This document shows positions 33,911 to 45,655 of a stretch of DNA of 64,000 nucleotides, piece after piece. Origin of the DNA: Cervus elaphus. Lineage: Eukaryota > Chordata > Mammalia > Artiodactyla > Cervidae. Within the stretch, counting starts at the first letter, position 1, and every line of letters begins with the position of its first letter. The stretch lies in the NCBI RefSeq assembly GCF_910594005.1, contig NC_057835.1:51856001-51920000 (forward strand), in the 5' to 3' direction. The notes below the pieces were generated by a model. It was not told where the DNA came from, made no database searches, and saw only the letters and a list, made by a program, of their open reading frames with translations. Both the position numbers and the translations under genes were made by a program.

Positions 33911-34142
33911 GGTGTTCCCAGGTGGCACTAGTGATAAAAAAAAATAAAATCTGCATGTCAATGCAGGATATGTGGGTTCAGTCCCTGGGTCAGGAAGATC
34001 CCTTGGAGGAGGAAATGGCAACCCACTCCAGTATTCTCACCTGGAAAATCCCATGGACAGAGGAGCGTGGTGGGCTACAGTCCATAGGGTCGCAAAGAGT
34101 CAAACAGGACTGAAGCGAGTTAGTACACGTGCGCATAATAGT
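33911..34142 (+). mobile_element. Bov-tA SINE
   Basis: Head at 33911-33928. An unusual A-rich insertion (gataaaaaaaaataaaatct) at 33932-33951 lies inside the tRNA-like part. Body to gagtcaaacaggactgaagc. Duplication tatagtt at 33904-33910 and 34143-34149. Confidence 0.9.
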
Positions 34143-34214
34143 TATAGTTCTCATGGAGGAAAGTAAAATTGCCAGGTACTTGGTGTAAATTCTTACAAAT
34201 TCATGCTTCTGCAT

Positions 34215-34335
34215 TTCTATCTCTGCCAGTGTCTCTGCCTTGTGGTGTTAAGTGACTTTAGAGGAGCTAATTAATCTTTCCTCTTTGCCTTGGCCTTTTC
34301 ATCCATTACACGTGCCTATAGGGAGATTTGTCAGA
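34215..34335 (+). repeat. Probable MIR fragment
   Basis: The order ctctgcc...aagtgactttagag...taatctttcctctttgcctt...ttttcatccattac fits the MIR 3' half. Confidence 0.5.
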
Positions 34336-34892
34336 CTAGCACATAAAAAAGTTCCATCAAAGCATCAGATTTCAAGCCAGGGGAAAAATACAAAATAACA
34401 GTGATGCCCAACAGCTTCACTTTCAGGAACACTTTTATTTCTAACACCTGCACTTCACATCAAATTGTAACATACAGTTGCCTTTGGGACTATCAGGGGA
34501 GTGCACTGGATGTCAACTCTTCAGCCTTTTGGGATCATAATGTAGACAAAATTCATTGTGATTATTATTGTAACATCACTTTAAATAGTCATGCTCCAAC
34601 AAATTGTCATTAGTGGGGGGTGGAGTGGCATGGAATAATATGAGGAATATCACATAGAAGACTGGAAACCCATAAATAAGGAAAAGCAATTCCCGTTATT
34701 GTCAACTTGAAAAAGAGAGGAAGCAAGACATGGTAATGTGTAGAAAAAATAAATACTGGCATGCATAGAAATCAATGGCTATTTTTTCTTATTCCTTCCT
34801 TTTAGTCTATGAGATGTGATTGCCAGATGTCAAATTATCTTATTGGGACAACTACATAGACAAGCACATGCTCCAGACCTTTGATGATCAAC
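34336..34892. other. Unrecognised spacer
   Basis: No family or gene recognised. The 70-codon frame 34401-34613 has no motif. Confidence 0.4.
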
Positions 34893-35015
34893 AGCATAGC
34901 CGCTAACTTTATATGTCTACTTTGCACTTGAAATGTGGCTAATCTAGATTGAAAAGTAGTGTAGTTATGAAATACACATGAAATTAGAAGACTTGAAGAG
35001 AATGTAAATGATTTG
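34893..35015. repeat. Ancient interspersed repeat remnant
   Basis: ttgcacttgaaatgtggcta and gaaatacacatgaaattag belong to a common mammalian repeat with the cacttgaaatgtggct core. Family not determined. Confidence 0.45.
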
Positions 35016-35084
35016 TCTTAGTTTGTTGGGTTGTTATAACAGAATACCATAGTCTGGGTTGCTTATGTGCTGTGCTGTGCTGAG

Positions 35085-35460
35085 TAACCCTTACTTCATT
35101 TGGTAAGAAAGGACCTTTGCTGATGGAATTAATAATCTTGAGATGAGATCATTGTGGGTATACCCTATAGCAAAAAACAATGACCTTATTAGAGGTACAA
35201 GAGAAGCTAGAGATGAGAGGAGAAGGCCATGTGAAGACAGACAGAGTTTAGATTTATGCAGTCACTAACCAAAGAAGATCTGGAGTGACCAGAGGTTGGA
35301 AGAGCCAACATATATTCCAGAGCCTTCAGAAGTGTGGCCCACCCAATACCTTGGCATTGGACTTCCGTCTTCCAGAATCATAAAGCAATAAGTCTCTGTT
35401 TTTTTAAACAACCAGTGTTGTGGAAGTTTTTTATAGCAGCCATAGAAAACTGACCAAATC
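35085..35460 (+). repeat. MLT1-type (MaLR) LTR, plus strand
   Basis: The order of blocks is MLT1-like: ccttacttcatttggtaaga, ctttgctgatggaattaata, cttgagatgagatcattgtg, ggccatgtgaagacagacag, cagagccttcagaagtgtgg and the ending aataagtctctgtttttttaa...ttatagcagcc. A reverse piece at 35020-35062 (gttataacagaataccatag) belongs to an oppositely oriented copy. Confidence 0.75.
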
Positions 35461-35559
35461 ACCAAATTCTATTCATGCTGCCAATGAAGTATTCTCTCCC
35501 TCAAAAAGTAATCCTATGCCTTCTATAGGATTTTTTACTAATTTCCTGTCATATCTATT

Positions 35560-35725
35560 ATTTTCTTCTATATAGAACATACTCACTAATCATTTGTATT
35601 CACTTCCTAGAATATTTGTGCATTGAGGAAAGTGATAATACTTCTTACATATCTCTGTTCCATTGTACCTGTGATAGTGCCTCATATATGATACAAAATG
35701 CTAATAAATATTTTGCAAATATTTT
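35560..35725 (+). repeat. L2 LINE 3' end
   Basis: Ends with the L2/MIR-type tail gtgatagtgcctcatatatg followed by ctaataaatattttgcaaat. The preceding part fits L2. Confidence 0.55.
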
Positions 35726-35867
35726 ACAGACAAAATTGTAATATCTGCTTTGAAACATTTTTCGATTCTTCTAAGTTCTTAGTGTTTCAACAAGAAGTAC
35801 AGTGATTTTAATTTTCATATAAAGAATATTTTTGAAATGCAAGATTTAAATATGTATATTTCATTTC

Positions 35868-35905
35868 ACTCTCTCTCTCTCTCTTATATATACACATATA
35901 TACAT
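35868..35905. repeat. (TC)n plus ta-rich simple repeat
   Basis: A ctctct run at about 35870-35884 is followed by tatatatacacatatataca. Confidence 0.9.
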
Positions 35906-36694
35906 ATGTCCTCCAGATGAAGTGCATTGAAAAATTTATTTGATTATTTGCTTTTTTAAATGAGATACTTCAGTGGGAATTTTTAAAATCTTGGTTCTGT
36001 ATAATAATGATCTCAAAGCTAGCAAGGGCTTGAAATTAAAATATTATATCTTGAAGTATAATCATAATTTTTATGCACATTCTATCTGAAATACGAGCTG
36101 TTGAGACCACCTCTGTGTTAAGAAAGTAAACTGTATAATGTAGGTGAGGTAACTTTTTTTAAGACTATTTAAAGGAAAGGTGTAGGTTGTATATTTTCCT
36201 TAAATAATACTGTATACTGCTATCCTTTTGCAAAGCTGCATAAATACAGTAGAACATCCCTTATGAAATATTTTTGGGTTGAATAGTTGCTAACAGAAGA
36301 TTGGTGACAACATAATTACATAATGTATCAGACAATATCTTAGTAAATGTTTATATAATGGCTGATCGCTGAGATAAGAAAACGCAAAGTGAAAATAGAA
36401 CTCTCACCTCACTTTAAAAAACACATGTCAACTGTTTTAATGTAATTTCAAAAATTTCAGGTTATACAACTTAACATGGTATGTGTACAAAGTAGGAGGT
36501 GTCATTTCCATCAATATAGAGTTTTCCCCCCAAAAGTGTTCTGATCTTATCCTCAAGGTAAATATATTTTATCACTGAAGTTCCTACACAATCCTTCCAC
36601 TTGAGGGAATTAAATGTTATTCAAAAAATACTGGTAACTAGAGTAAAATCAAAACAACAACAAAAAATTAAATTATCAAACATTTTATCTTAAT

Positions 36695-36765
36695 TCAATT
36701 AACATATTGTGTATCTGGCATATAGTAGGATCCTTCATAAATGTTTATTAAATAAATCAATCTTG
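36695..36765 (+). repeat. L2/MIR-type 3' tail
   Basis: ctggcatatagtaggatcct followed by aaatgtttattaaataaatc is the typical 3' end shared by L2 and MIR copies. Confidence 0.55.
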
Positions 36766-37064
36766 CATATGATAGTTTCTTTTTTTTACAGTTGATTTCA
36801 ATTTTAGAAGACAAAGTTGTATGTTTCTTTTTTTGAAACAATTGTAAGATGATTTTATAAAATAAATTTGCCAGCACATTACTCTTGTAATAATTACCTT
36901 TTATAACAGTATCTGAGTGACTACATGTTTTTCAATATGCTTCAATAGCACAAATATATTACTGTTATTTATCTGCATTGATAGTCCATCTTCTTTCCTT
37001 CTGTCACAAAGGAAGTTTTACTTTTATGTTTTCTGGTTCTCTCTCCTCCCACTTGAAAAGGATT

Positions 37065-37282
37065 GCCTGCTAAGTCGCTTCAGTCATGTCCAACTCTTTG
37101 TGACTCCATGGACTGTAGCCCGCCAGGCTCCTCTGTCCATGGCATTCTCCAGGCAAGAATACTGGAGTGGGTTGCCATGCCCTCCTCCAGAAGATCTTCC
37201 CAACCTGAGAATGAACGAAGGTCTCTTATGTTTCCTGCATTGGTGGGCAGGCTCTTTACCAGTAGCGCCACCTGGAAAGCCC
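37065..37282 (-). mobile_element. Bov-tA SINE, minus strand
   Basis: Full-length. Perfect 11-base duplication tgaaaaggatt at 37054-37064 and 37283-37293. Confidence 0.95.
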
Positions 37283-37293
37283 TGAAAAGGATT

Positions 37294-37919
37294 ATCACTC
37301 CGTTGCTGAGTTGCTGCCAGCTCACCAGTGTACTTAGCTGCTTCCTATTTATAACACAAATGCTATGTCTTTATATATATTGAAGTCTATTCCATATTCT
37401 TAAAGCTTCCTTAACATTCTGTTTTGGTTCCCAGTCTTTGTTACAGTCTACTCCATTTTAGACTTATTTTTGTTTTTCCCATGGTCTTTAGAGAGAAGAG
37501 TCTCAGGGTTATGGAACGGATTGATATAATTCTTCATCTTGAAGATTCACATGCTATGTCAATTGTGTGAATTAGCCCCCCTCTGCTTTATGTGTCTGAG
37601 ACCTGCGGTTTCAGTTTCTCATTGGTGAATTATTTATTTTCGAGTCATTGTCTTGAAATGTTGTCAGGCTCCCTCTGTCTCCCTCAGTCTTGTGGAGGAA
37701 ATCTTACCAGCTCTCTTTTATTAAAGGCACAACCTCTCAAGACTTTGTTTCCTGCAAGAATATCAGCCCCGGCTCCTTATACTATGTAGCCTACTGCCTC
37801 AAATCTCTTGGCATTACTCTCAAGATCTCAAAGCTCCATGTTATAACCTGGGCTGGTTGCTCTGCCATTCTGTTTCAAATTGGGTATTTGGGGATTTTTA
37901 TTCTCTATTCAACTCACTT
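37294..37919. other. Unrecognised spacer
   Basis: Pyrimidine-rich in places. The 85-codon frame 37690-37947 runs into a SINE and has no domain. Confidence 0.4.
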
Positions 37920-38015
37920 CACTACTCTTGCCTGGAAAATACCATGAATGGAGGATCCTGGTAGGCTACAGTCCATGTGGTCACAAAGAGTTGGACACGA
38001 CTGAGTGACTCATTT
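37920..38015 (+). repeat. Bov-A SINE fragment
   Basis: The body part from ctactcttgcctggaaaata to ggacacgactgagtgactca. 5' half absent. Confidence 0.88.
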
Positions 38016-38416
38016 TCACTTTTCATTCTCTATTCTCGAGACAGTTATTCATTTATCTCTCACGGATCCTCTATTGATTGGTTCCTTTTTCTTTTTCTTT
38101 GGTTTACTCTTATTTTACTGCCACACATTTTGCATTAGCTCCCTTAGGAAGAAAAGGTGAATAAAAGGTGAAATTTTGAGACCTTGGATATTTGGCAATA
38201 TCCTTATCCAATAGGAATATTTGATGGAATAGTTGTCTTAGCATGGAATGTTGGATATTATAAATATTAAAGGCCTTCCTTAATTTCTACTTTACATGTG
38301 GCTCTAGAAGATACTTACATCATTTTATTTGTGAACTTCTGAATCAAAAGGAAGAAGTTAAGAAACTGAGAGGTGAAGATTTTAGCAGAATCATCTGGCC
38401 TGGACTGAACTAACAA
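38016..38416. other. Unrecognised spacer
   Basis: Nothing recognised. Confidence 0.4.
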
Positions 38417-38620
38417 ATGCTCAGTCACTAAGTTGTGGTCCTACTATTTGTGCATCCATGGACTGTAGTCCTCCAGGTTCCTTTGTCCTTTGAATTTTCC
38501 AAGCAAGAATACTGGAGCCAGTTGCTATTTCCTATTCCAGGGGATCTTCCCAAAACCAGGGGTTGAACCTGTGCCTCTTGAGTCTCCTGATTAGCAGGCA
38601 GACTCTTTACCCATTCTTTA
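38417..38620 (-). mobile_element. Bov-tA SINE, minus strand, diverged
   Basis: ctcagtcactaagttgtggt at the 3' side and the cagactctttaccc head at 38599-38612. More diverged than the other copies. An internal ttaccc duplication occurs at the end (38607-38622). Confidence 0.88.
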
Positions 38621-38973
38621 CCCATATATAAGGCTAGACTCTATAATATTAAACTGAAAAATAAATGTTAGCTAGTAACAAACTCATAAACTACCACTAT
38701 CCTCATACACCTCCCTACCCTATTTCTTCTTCACTGTCAATGAACAGAACAGCGAAATAAGATCTCCCCTGTGAAATAGTAAAGTTATCAAGATTTGCAG
38801 ACAAAACTCATAACACTGATATAATTCAATTTTGTTTTAAGGTGGCCTTTTATTTTAATGTTATTTTCAACACATTATAATTTTGCCATCAAGTGTGAAT
38901 GGTGACCTGTGTAGAATCATGGTACATTCGTGTTTTTAGAGTCATCAGAAATTAGAAATTATCTCTCTATTCT
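38621..38973. other. Unrecognised spacer
   Basis: Nothing recognised. Confidence 0.4.
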
Positions 38974-39249
38974 GCTGCTGCTGCTGCTAAGTCACTTCAG
39001 TCATGTCCGACTCTGTGCGGCCCCACAGACAGCAGCCCACCAGGCTCCCCTGTCCCTGGGATTCTCCAGGCAAGGATACTGGAGTGGGTTGCCATTTCCT
39101 TCTCCAATGCATGAAAGTGAAAAATGAAAGTGAAATCGCTCAGTCGTGTCTGACTCTTAGCGACCCCATGGACTGCAGCCTACCAGGCTCCTCCGTCCAT
39201 GGGATTTTCCAGGCAAGAGTACTGGAGTGGGGTGCCATTGCCTTCTCCG
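38974..39249 (-). mobile_element. Bov-A2 dimeric SINE
   Basis: Four ctg units at 38974-38987, two Bov-A monomers with the gaaagtgaaaaatgaaagtg linker at 39113-39132, ending gccattgccttctcc. Flanks share tattct (38967-38972 and 39251-39256). Confidence 0.95.
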
Positions 39250-40077
39250 TTATTCTACTGATAAGAAATTCAAAGTGCAGAAAAGGAAGCATAGTTATGG
39301 AATTTTGAACTCTTGGTAACCTTATTGTGAATATTATTTGTTTAAACGAAATATCCTTGCTTGTTATGGAAAGTAAAATTTTGAAAGCATATTGTTTAGT
39401 TTCTAACACAATTGTTTGCTAGCTTTGTGACCTCATCTAAGTTAATTGACATCTCTGAGCATTGGTTTCTTCCTATGAAAAATGAGACTACTACTAGCAA
39501 GTGTGCAATTTTGTGTTAGGAGAAAATAATACATGTGGAAGCTTTATTAGAAGCTAATAAATATATTACTATTAGTATTATTACTAATAATCAAAATTAA
39601 AGCAAAATATCTCAAGTTTTAAGCATTCATAAAGTGAGTTCCTTAAAACATTGGATCACTGTGTGAGTTGGGAAATGAGTTTCAGCATTTTCCTTTTCAG
39701 AGAATGCTATCTTTGAAACATATAGCTATGAGCTCCAGGAATTAATTTTCCAAAGTCAGCATAGACACAAATAAGAACACATGATATAATTAAAAAGGAA
39801 AGCACCATGCTGCTACATCAGAAGCAGAGTGCGAACAAAAAAGAAGTAGGGATGTCATTCCCTAATAGGAATCAGGAGGAAACAACTTTTTAACAAATTA
39901 AGAAAAAATGAAGACACTGAAATAGCACTCAGCTTGCAATGCTTGAGCACTTTTTTATGTTACTGTTGAACCAGCAGAAAAATCACCAAAGAATGCCTCC
40001 AGGCTTTAAAGACAATATTTTCCACCCTTCACTTTTGAAAAACATACACTTCCTAATCTCCAGAATTTAAATTTACC
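39250..40077. other. Spacer with one MIR
   Basis: Apart from the MIR at 39405-39590, nothing recognised. Confidence 0.4.
39405..39590 (+). repeat. MIR SINE
   Basis: Clear MIR order: ctagctttgtgacctcatct, gttaattgacatctctgagc, a tgaaaaatgagactactact block, then aataatacatgtggaagc and an aataaat end. Confidence 0.8.
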
Positions 40078-40089
40078 TGTGCAATAATT

Positions 40090-40286
40090 GAGCTTCCCCA
40101 GTGGCTGCCTGCCAATTCAGAAGACATGAGATGTGGTTCAAATCCTGGGTCGGGAAGATCCTCTGGAGGAGGGGACAGCAACCCACTCCAGTGTTCTTGC
40201 CTGGAGAATCCCATGGACAGAAGAGCCCGGCAGGCTATCCATAGCATCACAAAGAGTCGGACACAACTGAAGCGACTTAGCATGCA
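40090..40286 (+). mobile_element. Bov-tA SINE
   Basis: Head gagcttccccagtggctgcc (part of the tRNA-like region is deleted), body to cggacacaactgaagcgact. Flanks tgtgcaataatt (40078-40089) and tgtacagtaatt (40287-40298) agree at 10 of 12 bases. Confidence 0.92.
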
Positions 40287-40445
40287 TGTACAGTAATTAA
40301 TAGGAACAGATATAATCAGCATACCTTTCATGATACTTAGCTTCATTTTTACCACTACCTTTGTCAGAGGGAGGATCAGTAGTAAATCTCCAGTAAACAG
40401 TATTTATATCATTTTATGTGCAGTTGTCAGTATATACGTAGATGT

Positions 40446-40985
40446 ACTAGTTAGCTTTTGCTGGATAACAAATTATTTCAAAATGAAAATGGCCTGAAAC
40501 AGCCATCTATTTTATCATACGCTTTTATGGCTGAAAAAGACAGCCACATCTTGGCTGGGTTCTCTCACGGTCTCTTAAAAGACTGCAATCAAGGTGACAG
40601 CCAAAGCTGTGATCTCAGTTAAAGGCTCAACAGACTTGGCAGGTTTGGAAGCAGGGAAGGGTCAGCTTTCCAGCTCAGTCATTGTCATTGACAGGATTCA
40701 TTTCCTCACTCGCTCAGTTCCTTGACACATAGGCCTCTCTAAAGGGCAGTTCACAGTGTGGAAGCTGGCTTCAGTCAAGCAAGCAAGAGAGCAAGAGAAG
40801 ATGAGCGAGAGAGAAACCAATCTCGTCTAATCTGTGAGCTTTTCGCCGTAGTCTGTCCATTAGAAGAAAATCCCTAGATCCGGCCCTCATGCAGAAGCAC
40901 GGATCGTGTACAGTCCTAGAATACTAGAAGGTGAAGGTCATTGAGAGCTTTCATAGAAACTGACTGTCACAACAGACCACAAATA
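40446..40985 (-). repeat. Ancient LTR-type repeat
   Basis: About 540 bases in the order known from a mammalian-wide LTR family: ttagcttttgctggataaca, a gactgcaatcaaggtgacag block, a cattgacaggattcatttcc block, gggcagttcacagtgtggaag, and agcaagagagcaagagaag. CpG sites are unusually well preserved near 40840-40905. Family not assigned. Confidence 0.55.
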
Positions 40986-41452
40986 GATACGTAAATATGT
41001 ACATATATGCATATACACAAAAATATACAAATAGAAACTTGTTCATGTTAAATACTTACTAACCCATCCATTTTAAAGTGGCTTATTTCTTCTGATCAGT
41101 CCTTTTGGTTGCATGAAAAATGTTTAGATTTAGATAACTACAACTGTTCCTACAAGTGTTCCTGAAAATTTATATTTCCTAATTTCACTTTCATGAATGA
41201 TGTCATTTCTAAAATTTGTAGAGAAAATAAAGAGTAATGTTTGCCCAAAGAATGGTGGCTAGACAAAATATAATCCAATTTCAGTTGGCTACAGATTATG
41301 TCTTTGTTACATTTATTTTCAATTGCTTATATTTTTCTAAAAAGATGGTTTCAAATTTTCAAGTATTTGGACATAGTATTTTTAAAACATTAGTTACTTC
41401 ACTTATTCTACAAACATTATTTCCAAGTTATGAGGTTCTAGTAACTTGCATG
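40986..41452. other. Unrecognised spacer
   Basis: Nothing recognised. The 78-codon frame 41237-41473 has no motif. Confidence 0.4.
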
Positions 41453-41552
41453 TTGTTGTTGTTTAGTTGCTAAACCATGTCCAACTCTTTTGCAATCCCA
41501 TGGACTATACCCCGCCAGGCTCCTCTGTCCTTGGAATTACCCAGGCAAGAAT
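41453..41552 (-). repeat. Bov-tA/Bov-A SINE fragment
   Basis: The 3' part only: gttgttgtttagttgctaaa to acccaggcaagaatag. Confidence 0.88.
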
Positions 41553-42272
41553 AGTGACAACTAATAAATTTCTTAAAAAGTATGTGTAGGAATCCTTGTT
41601 TCATATGAATATGAAAATAAGAAAAAAGTAATAAGCTTAAATTATTATCAAAGGTAATGGAGGAAAAAAAGTTAAACCGAGTGTATTGGCTATTTTACAA
41701 AAAAAGAAGTTTAAGGTCAACACTACTATGATTAATATATTTCAAAGAAAACATATAGCTATGTTTTAACATTAAAAATAGCTTACTGCCATTGAATGTT
41801 GAATAATCATCTCATATTCCTCTGAGGGAATTCTAATAGCAGAGGTGTCTTACATTTCTTCTACTAAAGGAATTCACATTTTCTGGCTCATAGCTAATAA
41901 TACCCATAATAAGAGCAAGTTTCACATGAATTTCAAGTTTGTTACGTTTACAGAGGCACTTTGGAAGACCAAGCTCAGGAGGATAATATCAGTTCATTTT
42001 GAGAAATTCCCTTTGGAGTTCTGATGAGTCAATTATTAAATAAAGTAATTACCCAAAAGCTGAGGTGAAATTCAGAAAACCATATTGAATGAGCCCTGTC
42101 AATCATCAATGAGAATAAATTTGACTGAGGTATAACTAAGCACATAAATTCCATAGCTTCATGAAACATATATTTTAATGGTGGTAGATAAGAAAATAAA
42201 TAAAATAAGTAACACATCATTTGTTAGAAAATAATAAGTGCTATAGGGAGAAAATAAAGAAGAAAAGGTAAG
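41553..42272. other. Unrecognised AT-rich spacer
   Basis: No repeat family or gene recognised. Confidence 0.4.
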
Positions 42273-43062
42273 AATAGGAGAAATATCAATAACCTCAGAT
42301 ATGCAGATGACACCACCCTTATGGCAGAAAGCAAAGAGGAATTAAAGAGCCCTTTGATGAAGTTGAAAGAGGAGAGAGAAAAAGCTGGCCTAAAACTCAG
42401 CAGTCAAAAAACAAAGATCATGGTATCCAGTCCTATAACCTCATGGCATATAGACGGGGAGACAGTGGAAACAGTGAAAGATTTTATATTCTTGGGCTCC
42501 AAAATCACTACAGATGGTGACTGCAGCCATGAAATTAAAAGACACTTGCTCCTTGGAAGAAAAACTGTGACCAACCTAGACAGCATATTAAAAAGCAGAG
42601 ACATTACTTTGCTGACAAAGGTCCATATAGTCAAAGCTATGATTTTTTCAGTAATCATGTATGAATGGGAGAATTGGACAATAAGAAGGCTAAGCACTGA
42701 AGAATCAATGGCTTTTGAACTGTGGTGTTGGAGAAGACTCTTTAGAGTCCCTTGGACAGCAAGGAGATCAAACCAATCAGTTCTAAAGGAAACCAACCTT
42801 GAGTATTCATTAGAAGGACTGATGCTGAAGCTGAAGCTCCAATACTTTGACCACCCAATGTGAAGTGCCTGGAAAAGACCCTGATGCTGGGAAAGATGGA
42901 ACGCAGGAGGAGAAGGGGATGACAGAAGACAAGATGGTTGGGTGGCATCACCTACTCAAAGGACATGAGTTAGAGCAAGCTCTGGGAGATGGTGAAGGAC
43001 AGGGAAGCCTATTGGACTTGGGGTTGCAAAGAGTTGGACATGATTGAGCGACTGAACAATAA
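42273..43062 (+). mobile_element. BovB LINE 3' fragment beginning just before YADD
   Basis: 5' truncation leaves the end of the RT palm, with YADD at 42300-42311, and the C-terminal part. The 180-codon frame 42321-42863 is open through DGDCSHEIKRHLLLGRK and the WCWRRLFRVPWTARR region. The end (42860-43062) is more diverged, finishing gagcgactgaacaataac. Confidence 0.94.
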
Positions 43063-43084
43063 CAAAGGTACAGTAGGGGATACT

Positions 43085-43385
43085 GATTATGGGTTAGAAT
43101 TTCAGTTGGAAGGATACTATCAATAATCAGGTGACCTTTGAGAAATGACCTGAAGAAAATGAAATCTACATCATGAAATTCCTGGGGAGGGGGGGACACT
43201 TTCCAGGCAAAAGGAAAAGAGCAAAGACTTTGACTATGGAATGTACTCAGCAGACTCAAAGGTCAGCAAGGAGCTTAGGGAGACTGAACTGGGAGAGAAA
43301 ACGAGATAGAATAAGAAGCAAGAGAAGTAACAAGGCTCAGACCAAGCACGATCGTAGACGCCATTAGAAGACATTGGTTTGTATC
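43085..43385 (-). repeat. L2 LINE remnant, minus strand
   Basis: Antisense L2 order: ggtgacctttgagaaatgac, ctgaagaaaatg, the acactttccaggcaaaagg block, gcaaagactttgactatgga, then agcaaggagcttagggagac. A common old repeat. Confidence 0.6.
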
Positions 43386-43796
43386 ATATTCGCTCACCCT
43401 TATTTGTATCAGAGAAATTAAAACCAAAACAAATATCATTTCATATCACTAGGGTAGAAAAATTGGTTCATAATTACAAACATTGGTGAGTATTTGAATG
43501 AACACCAATTACTGCTGATAGAATTCTAAGTTCTAGAGCAGTTTTGGAAAGAAATTTATTTACTCCTGACACAGCAACTGCATTTCTAACTTTATAGAGA
43601 AACACTTTTGTATGTACTCCAGAAGAAATACACAAGAGGATGTTCCTGATGGTATTAGTATATTTACTGTATCAAAAATTGGAAACAACCAAAAGGACTT
43701 AAAAGTCACACAATGAACTGTTGTATAGCAGAGAAAATAAATGAACTAAAGCTGTGAGAAAGACAAACTCTGAATATATAATATTAAATAATTGGG
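43386..43796. other. Unrecognised spacer
   Basis: Possibly old L1-like 5'-TR sequence near 43440-43740, not proven. No gene. Confidence 0.35.
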
Positions 43797-43990
43797 ACCC
43801 CTTGGTGGTCTAGTGGCTATGACTCTATGCCCCCATTGCAGGGGGCCATGGTTAGATCCCTGGTCAGGGAACTTAGATCTCACATAATGTGACTAAGAGT
43901 TTGTGTGCCACAACTAAACAGTTTGCATGCCACAATAAAGATGGGAGATCCTGCATGCCACAGCTAAGACCCGATGCAGCCAAACAAATA
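43797..43990 (+). mobile_element. tRNA-Glu-derived SINE (CHR/ART2A-type)
   Basis: Head gaccccttggtggtctagtg, then catggttagatccctggtca and the long form's repeated tgccaca...aa units (43916-43970), ending in an aaataaata tail. Confidence 0.9.
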
Positions 43991-44411
43991 AATACTTTAA
44001 AATATTAATAATAATTTACTATATTCAGAATAATATCATTTCTAAATGCTTACAACAAACGGATGGGTAAACATTTGTTTATGGTAATAAAGGATAAGAT
44101 ATAAGATAAATAAATATGGAATAAAGGATAAGAAATAGCAACTACAAATCTCTTAATAATAACCTGTTGGGAGATAGCTGGGGGATGAAATGAGGGAGAA
44201 GTAAATAAAAATATCTGGTTATCATTACTGTTCTTGTTCCAAAATTGAGTATATACTTCATCAGTATTGCAAAGACTTGCTATGTATATCAAATATTGTT
44301 AATTAGATCCCTTAAATATAAGTAATAACACAGCATAATAAAATTTGTGTAATGCCAGATGACTCAATTATATCATATTACTGTAGGTTCGGATTTAACA
44401 TTTTACTAAAG
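43991..44411. other. AT-rich unrecognised spacer
   Basis: Contains repeated aaggataaga units around 44090-44130. Nothing else recognised. Confidence 0.4.
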
Positions 44412-44732
44412 CATGCTATTAGTTTCCTGCGGTTTTTGTAACATATTACTATAACCTCAATAGTTTGAACCAACAGAAATTCTCGTAACTGTGCAAGCTG
44501 GAAGTCCTAAGCCTGGCAGGCCCTCACTCTCACTGGGAGTAGAATCTATTCTTGGCTTCTCCCAGCTTCTGGCAGTGGCAGATGCTGGGCTTTCTTTGGC
44601 ATGTGGCTGAATCACTACAATCCCTGCCTTTGTCTGCATATTATTGTCTTCTCCCCTGTCTATGTGTTTTCTCCTCTTTTATCTATCTATAATTATTGAT
44701 TTAATATCTTTACAGTGTAAACTATACTGGGG

Positions 44733-44912
44733 GCTTCCCAGGTAGCTCATTGGTAAAAACATCCCTGCTAATGCAGGAGACCCAGTCATATCCCTGAGTT
44801 GGGAAGATTCCCCTGAAGAAGGAAATGGACCCCACTCCAGTATTCTTGCCTGGGAAATCCCATGGACAGAGGAAACTGGAGGTCTATCAGACATGACTGA
44901 GCAACTAAAATA
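44733..44912 (+). mobile_element. Bov-tA SINE
   Basis: Head ggcttcccaggtagctcatt, body with ccactccagtattcttgcct, end cagacatgactgagcaac. Part of the end region is deleted. Confidence 0.9.
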
Positions 44913-44964
44913 ACAAACGACAATCTATCTCCAGTGTCTACCGCCTTTCTATTTTAAAGAAATT

Positions 44965-45196
44965 TGTGATTGGATTGAGAGAATAGCATTGAAATATATA
45001 CATTACCATATGTAAAATAGGTAGCCAGTGGGAATTCAATGTATGATGCAAGGACCCCAAAGCCAGTGCTCTGTGACAACATAAAGGAGCGGGAAGGGGG
45101 TTCAAGAGGGAGGGGACATGTGTATACCTTAAGTCTGATTCATTTCACGTATGGCAAAAACCATTGCAATATTGTAAAGAAATTGCTCACCTTAAT
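44965..45196 (+). mobile_element. L1 3' UTR fragment
   Basis: Ruminant L1 3' UTR: attgagagaatagcattgaa, tacattaccatatgtaaaat, gctctgtgacaacataaagg, tcaagagggaggggacatgt, caatattgtaaagaaattgc. The poly-A tail is eroded. Confidence 0.85.
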
Positions 45197-45317
45197 AATC
45201 CAGGATTATGTCACTTAAAAATCATTAATTTATTCACATCTGCAAGTCCCTTTTTCCAAATAACATTAACAATCACAAGTTCCAGGGATTTGCCTTTGTA
45301 TTCAGAATCTAAAAATA

Positions 45318-45655
45318 AATGATACAAATGAATTTATTTATGAAACAGAAAGAGTTTCATAGACTTTAAGAACAAACTTATGGTTGCCATGGGGCAAAGA
45401 TGGGGGAAAGTATAGTTAGGGAGTTTGGGACCGCTATGTATACACTGATATATTTTAAAACGGATAACCAACAAGGACCTACTGTATAGCACAGGAAACT
45501 CTGCTCAACATCATGTGGCAGCCTGGATGGGAGGGGAGTTTGGGGGAGAGTGGATACATGTATATATATGTCTGAATCTCTTTGCTATGTACCTTTAACT
45601 GTCACGACATTGTTAATCAGCTACACTGCAATAGGAAATAAAAAGTTTAAAATAT
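45318..45655 (+). mobile_element. Older L1 3' fragment
   Basis: gatacaaatgaatttattta, gaacaaacttatggttgcca, ggataaccaacaaggaccta, ctactgtatagcacagg, and gtcacgacattgttaatcag mark an L1 3' region of a different, older subfamily than 44965-45196. Ends in an A-rich tail. Confidence 0.85.

Larger units (their letters stand above)
35726..37053. other. AT-rich stretch without recognised genes
   Basis: Holds the simple repeat at 35868-35905 and the L2-type tail at 36695-36765. Nothing else recognised. Confidence 0.4.
44412..45310 (-). repeat. MLT1-type LTR, minus strand, split by a SINE and an L1 3' end
   Basis: The left part (44412-44690) has antisense MLT1 blocks: tattagtttcctgcggtttt, a caacagaaattctcg block, cttggcttctcccagcttct, aatccctgcctttgtctgca. 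The right part (about 45197-45310) continues with taatccaggattatgtcact, aatttattcacatctgcaag and ctttttccaaataacatta. The order is continuous once 44690-45196 is removed. Confidence 0.72.

Noticed and set aside
36917..37383. Frames of 106-122 codons around 37 kb
   Set aside because: They are read-throughs of an antisense Bov-tA; the repeated SPGSSVHGI-like peptides recur at every SINE in the window.
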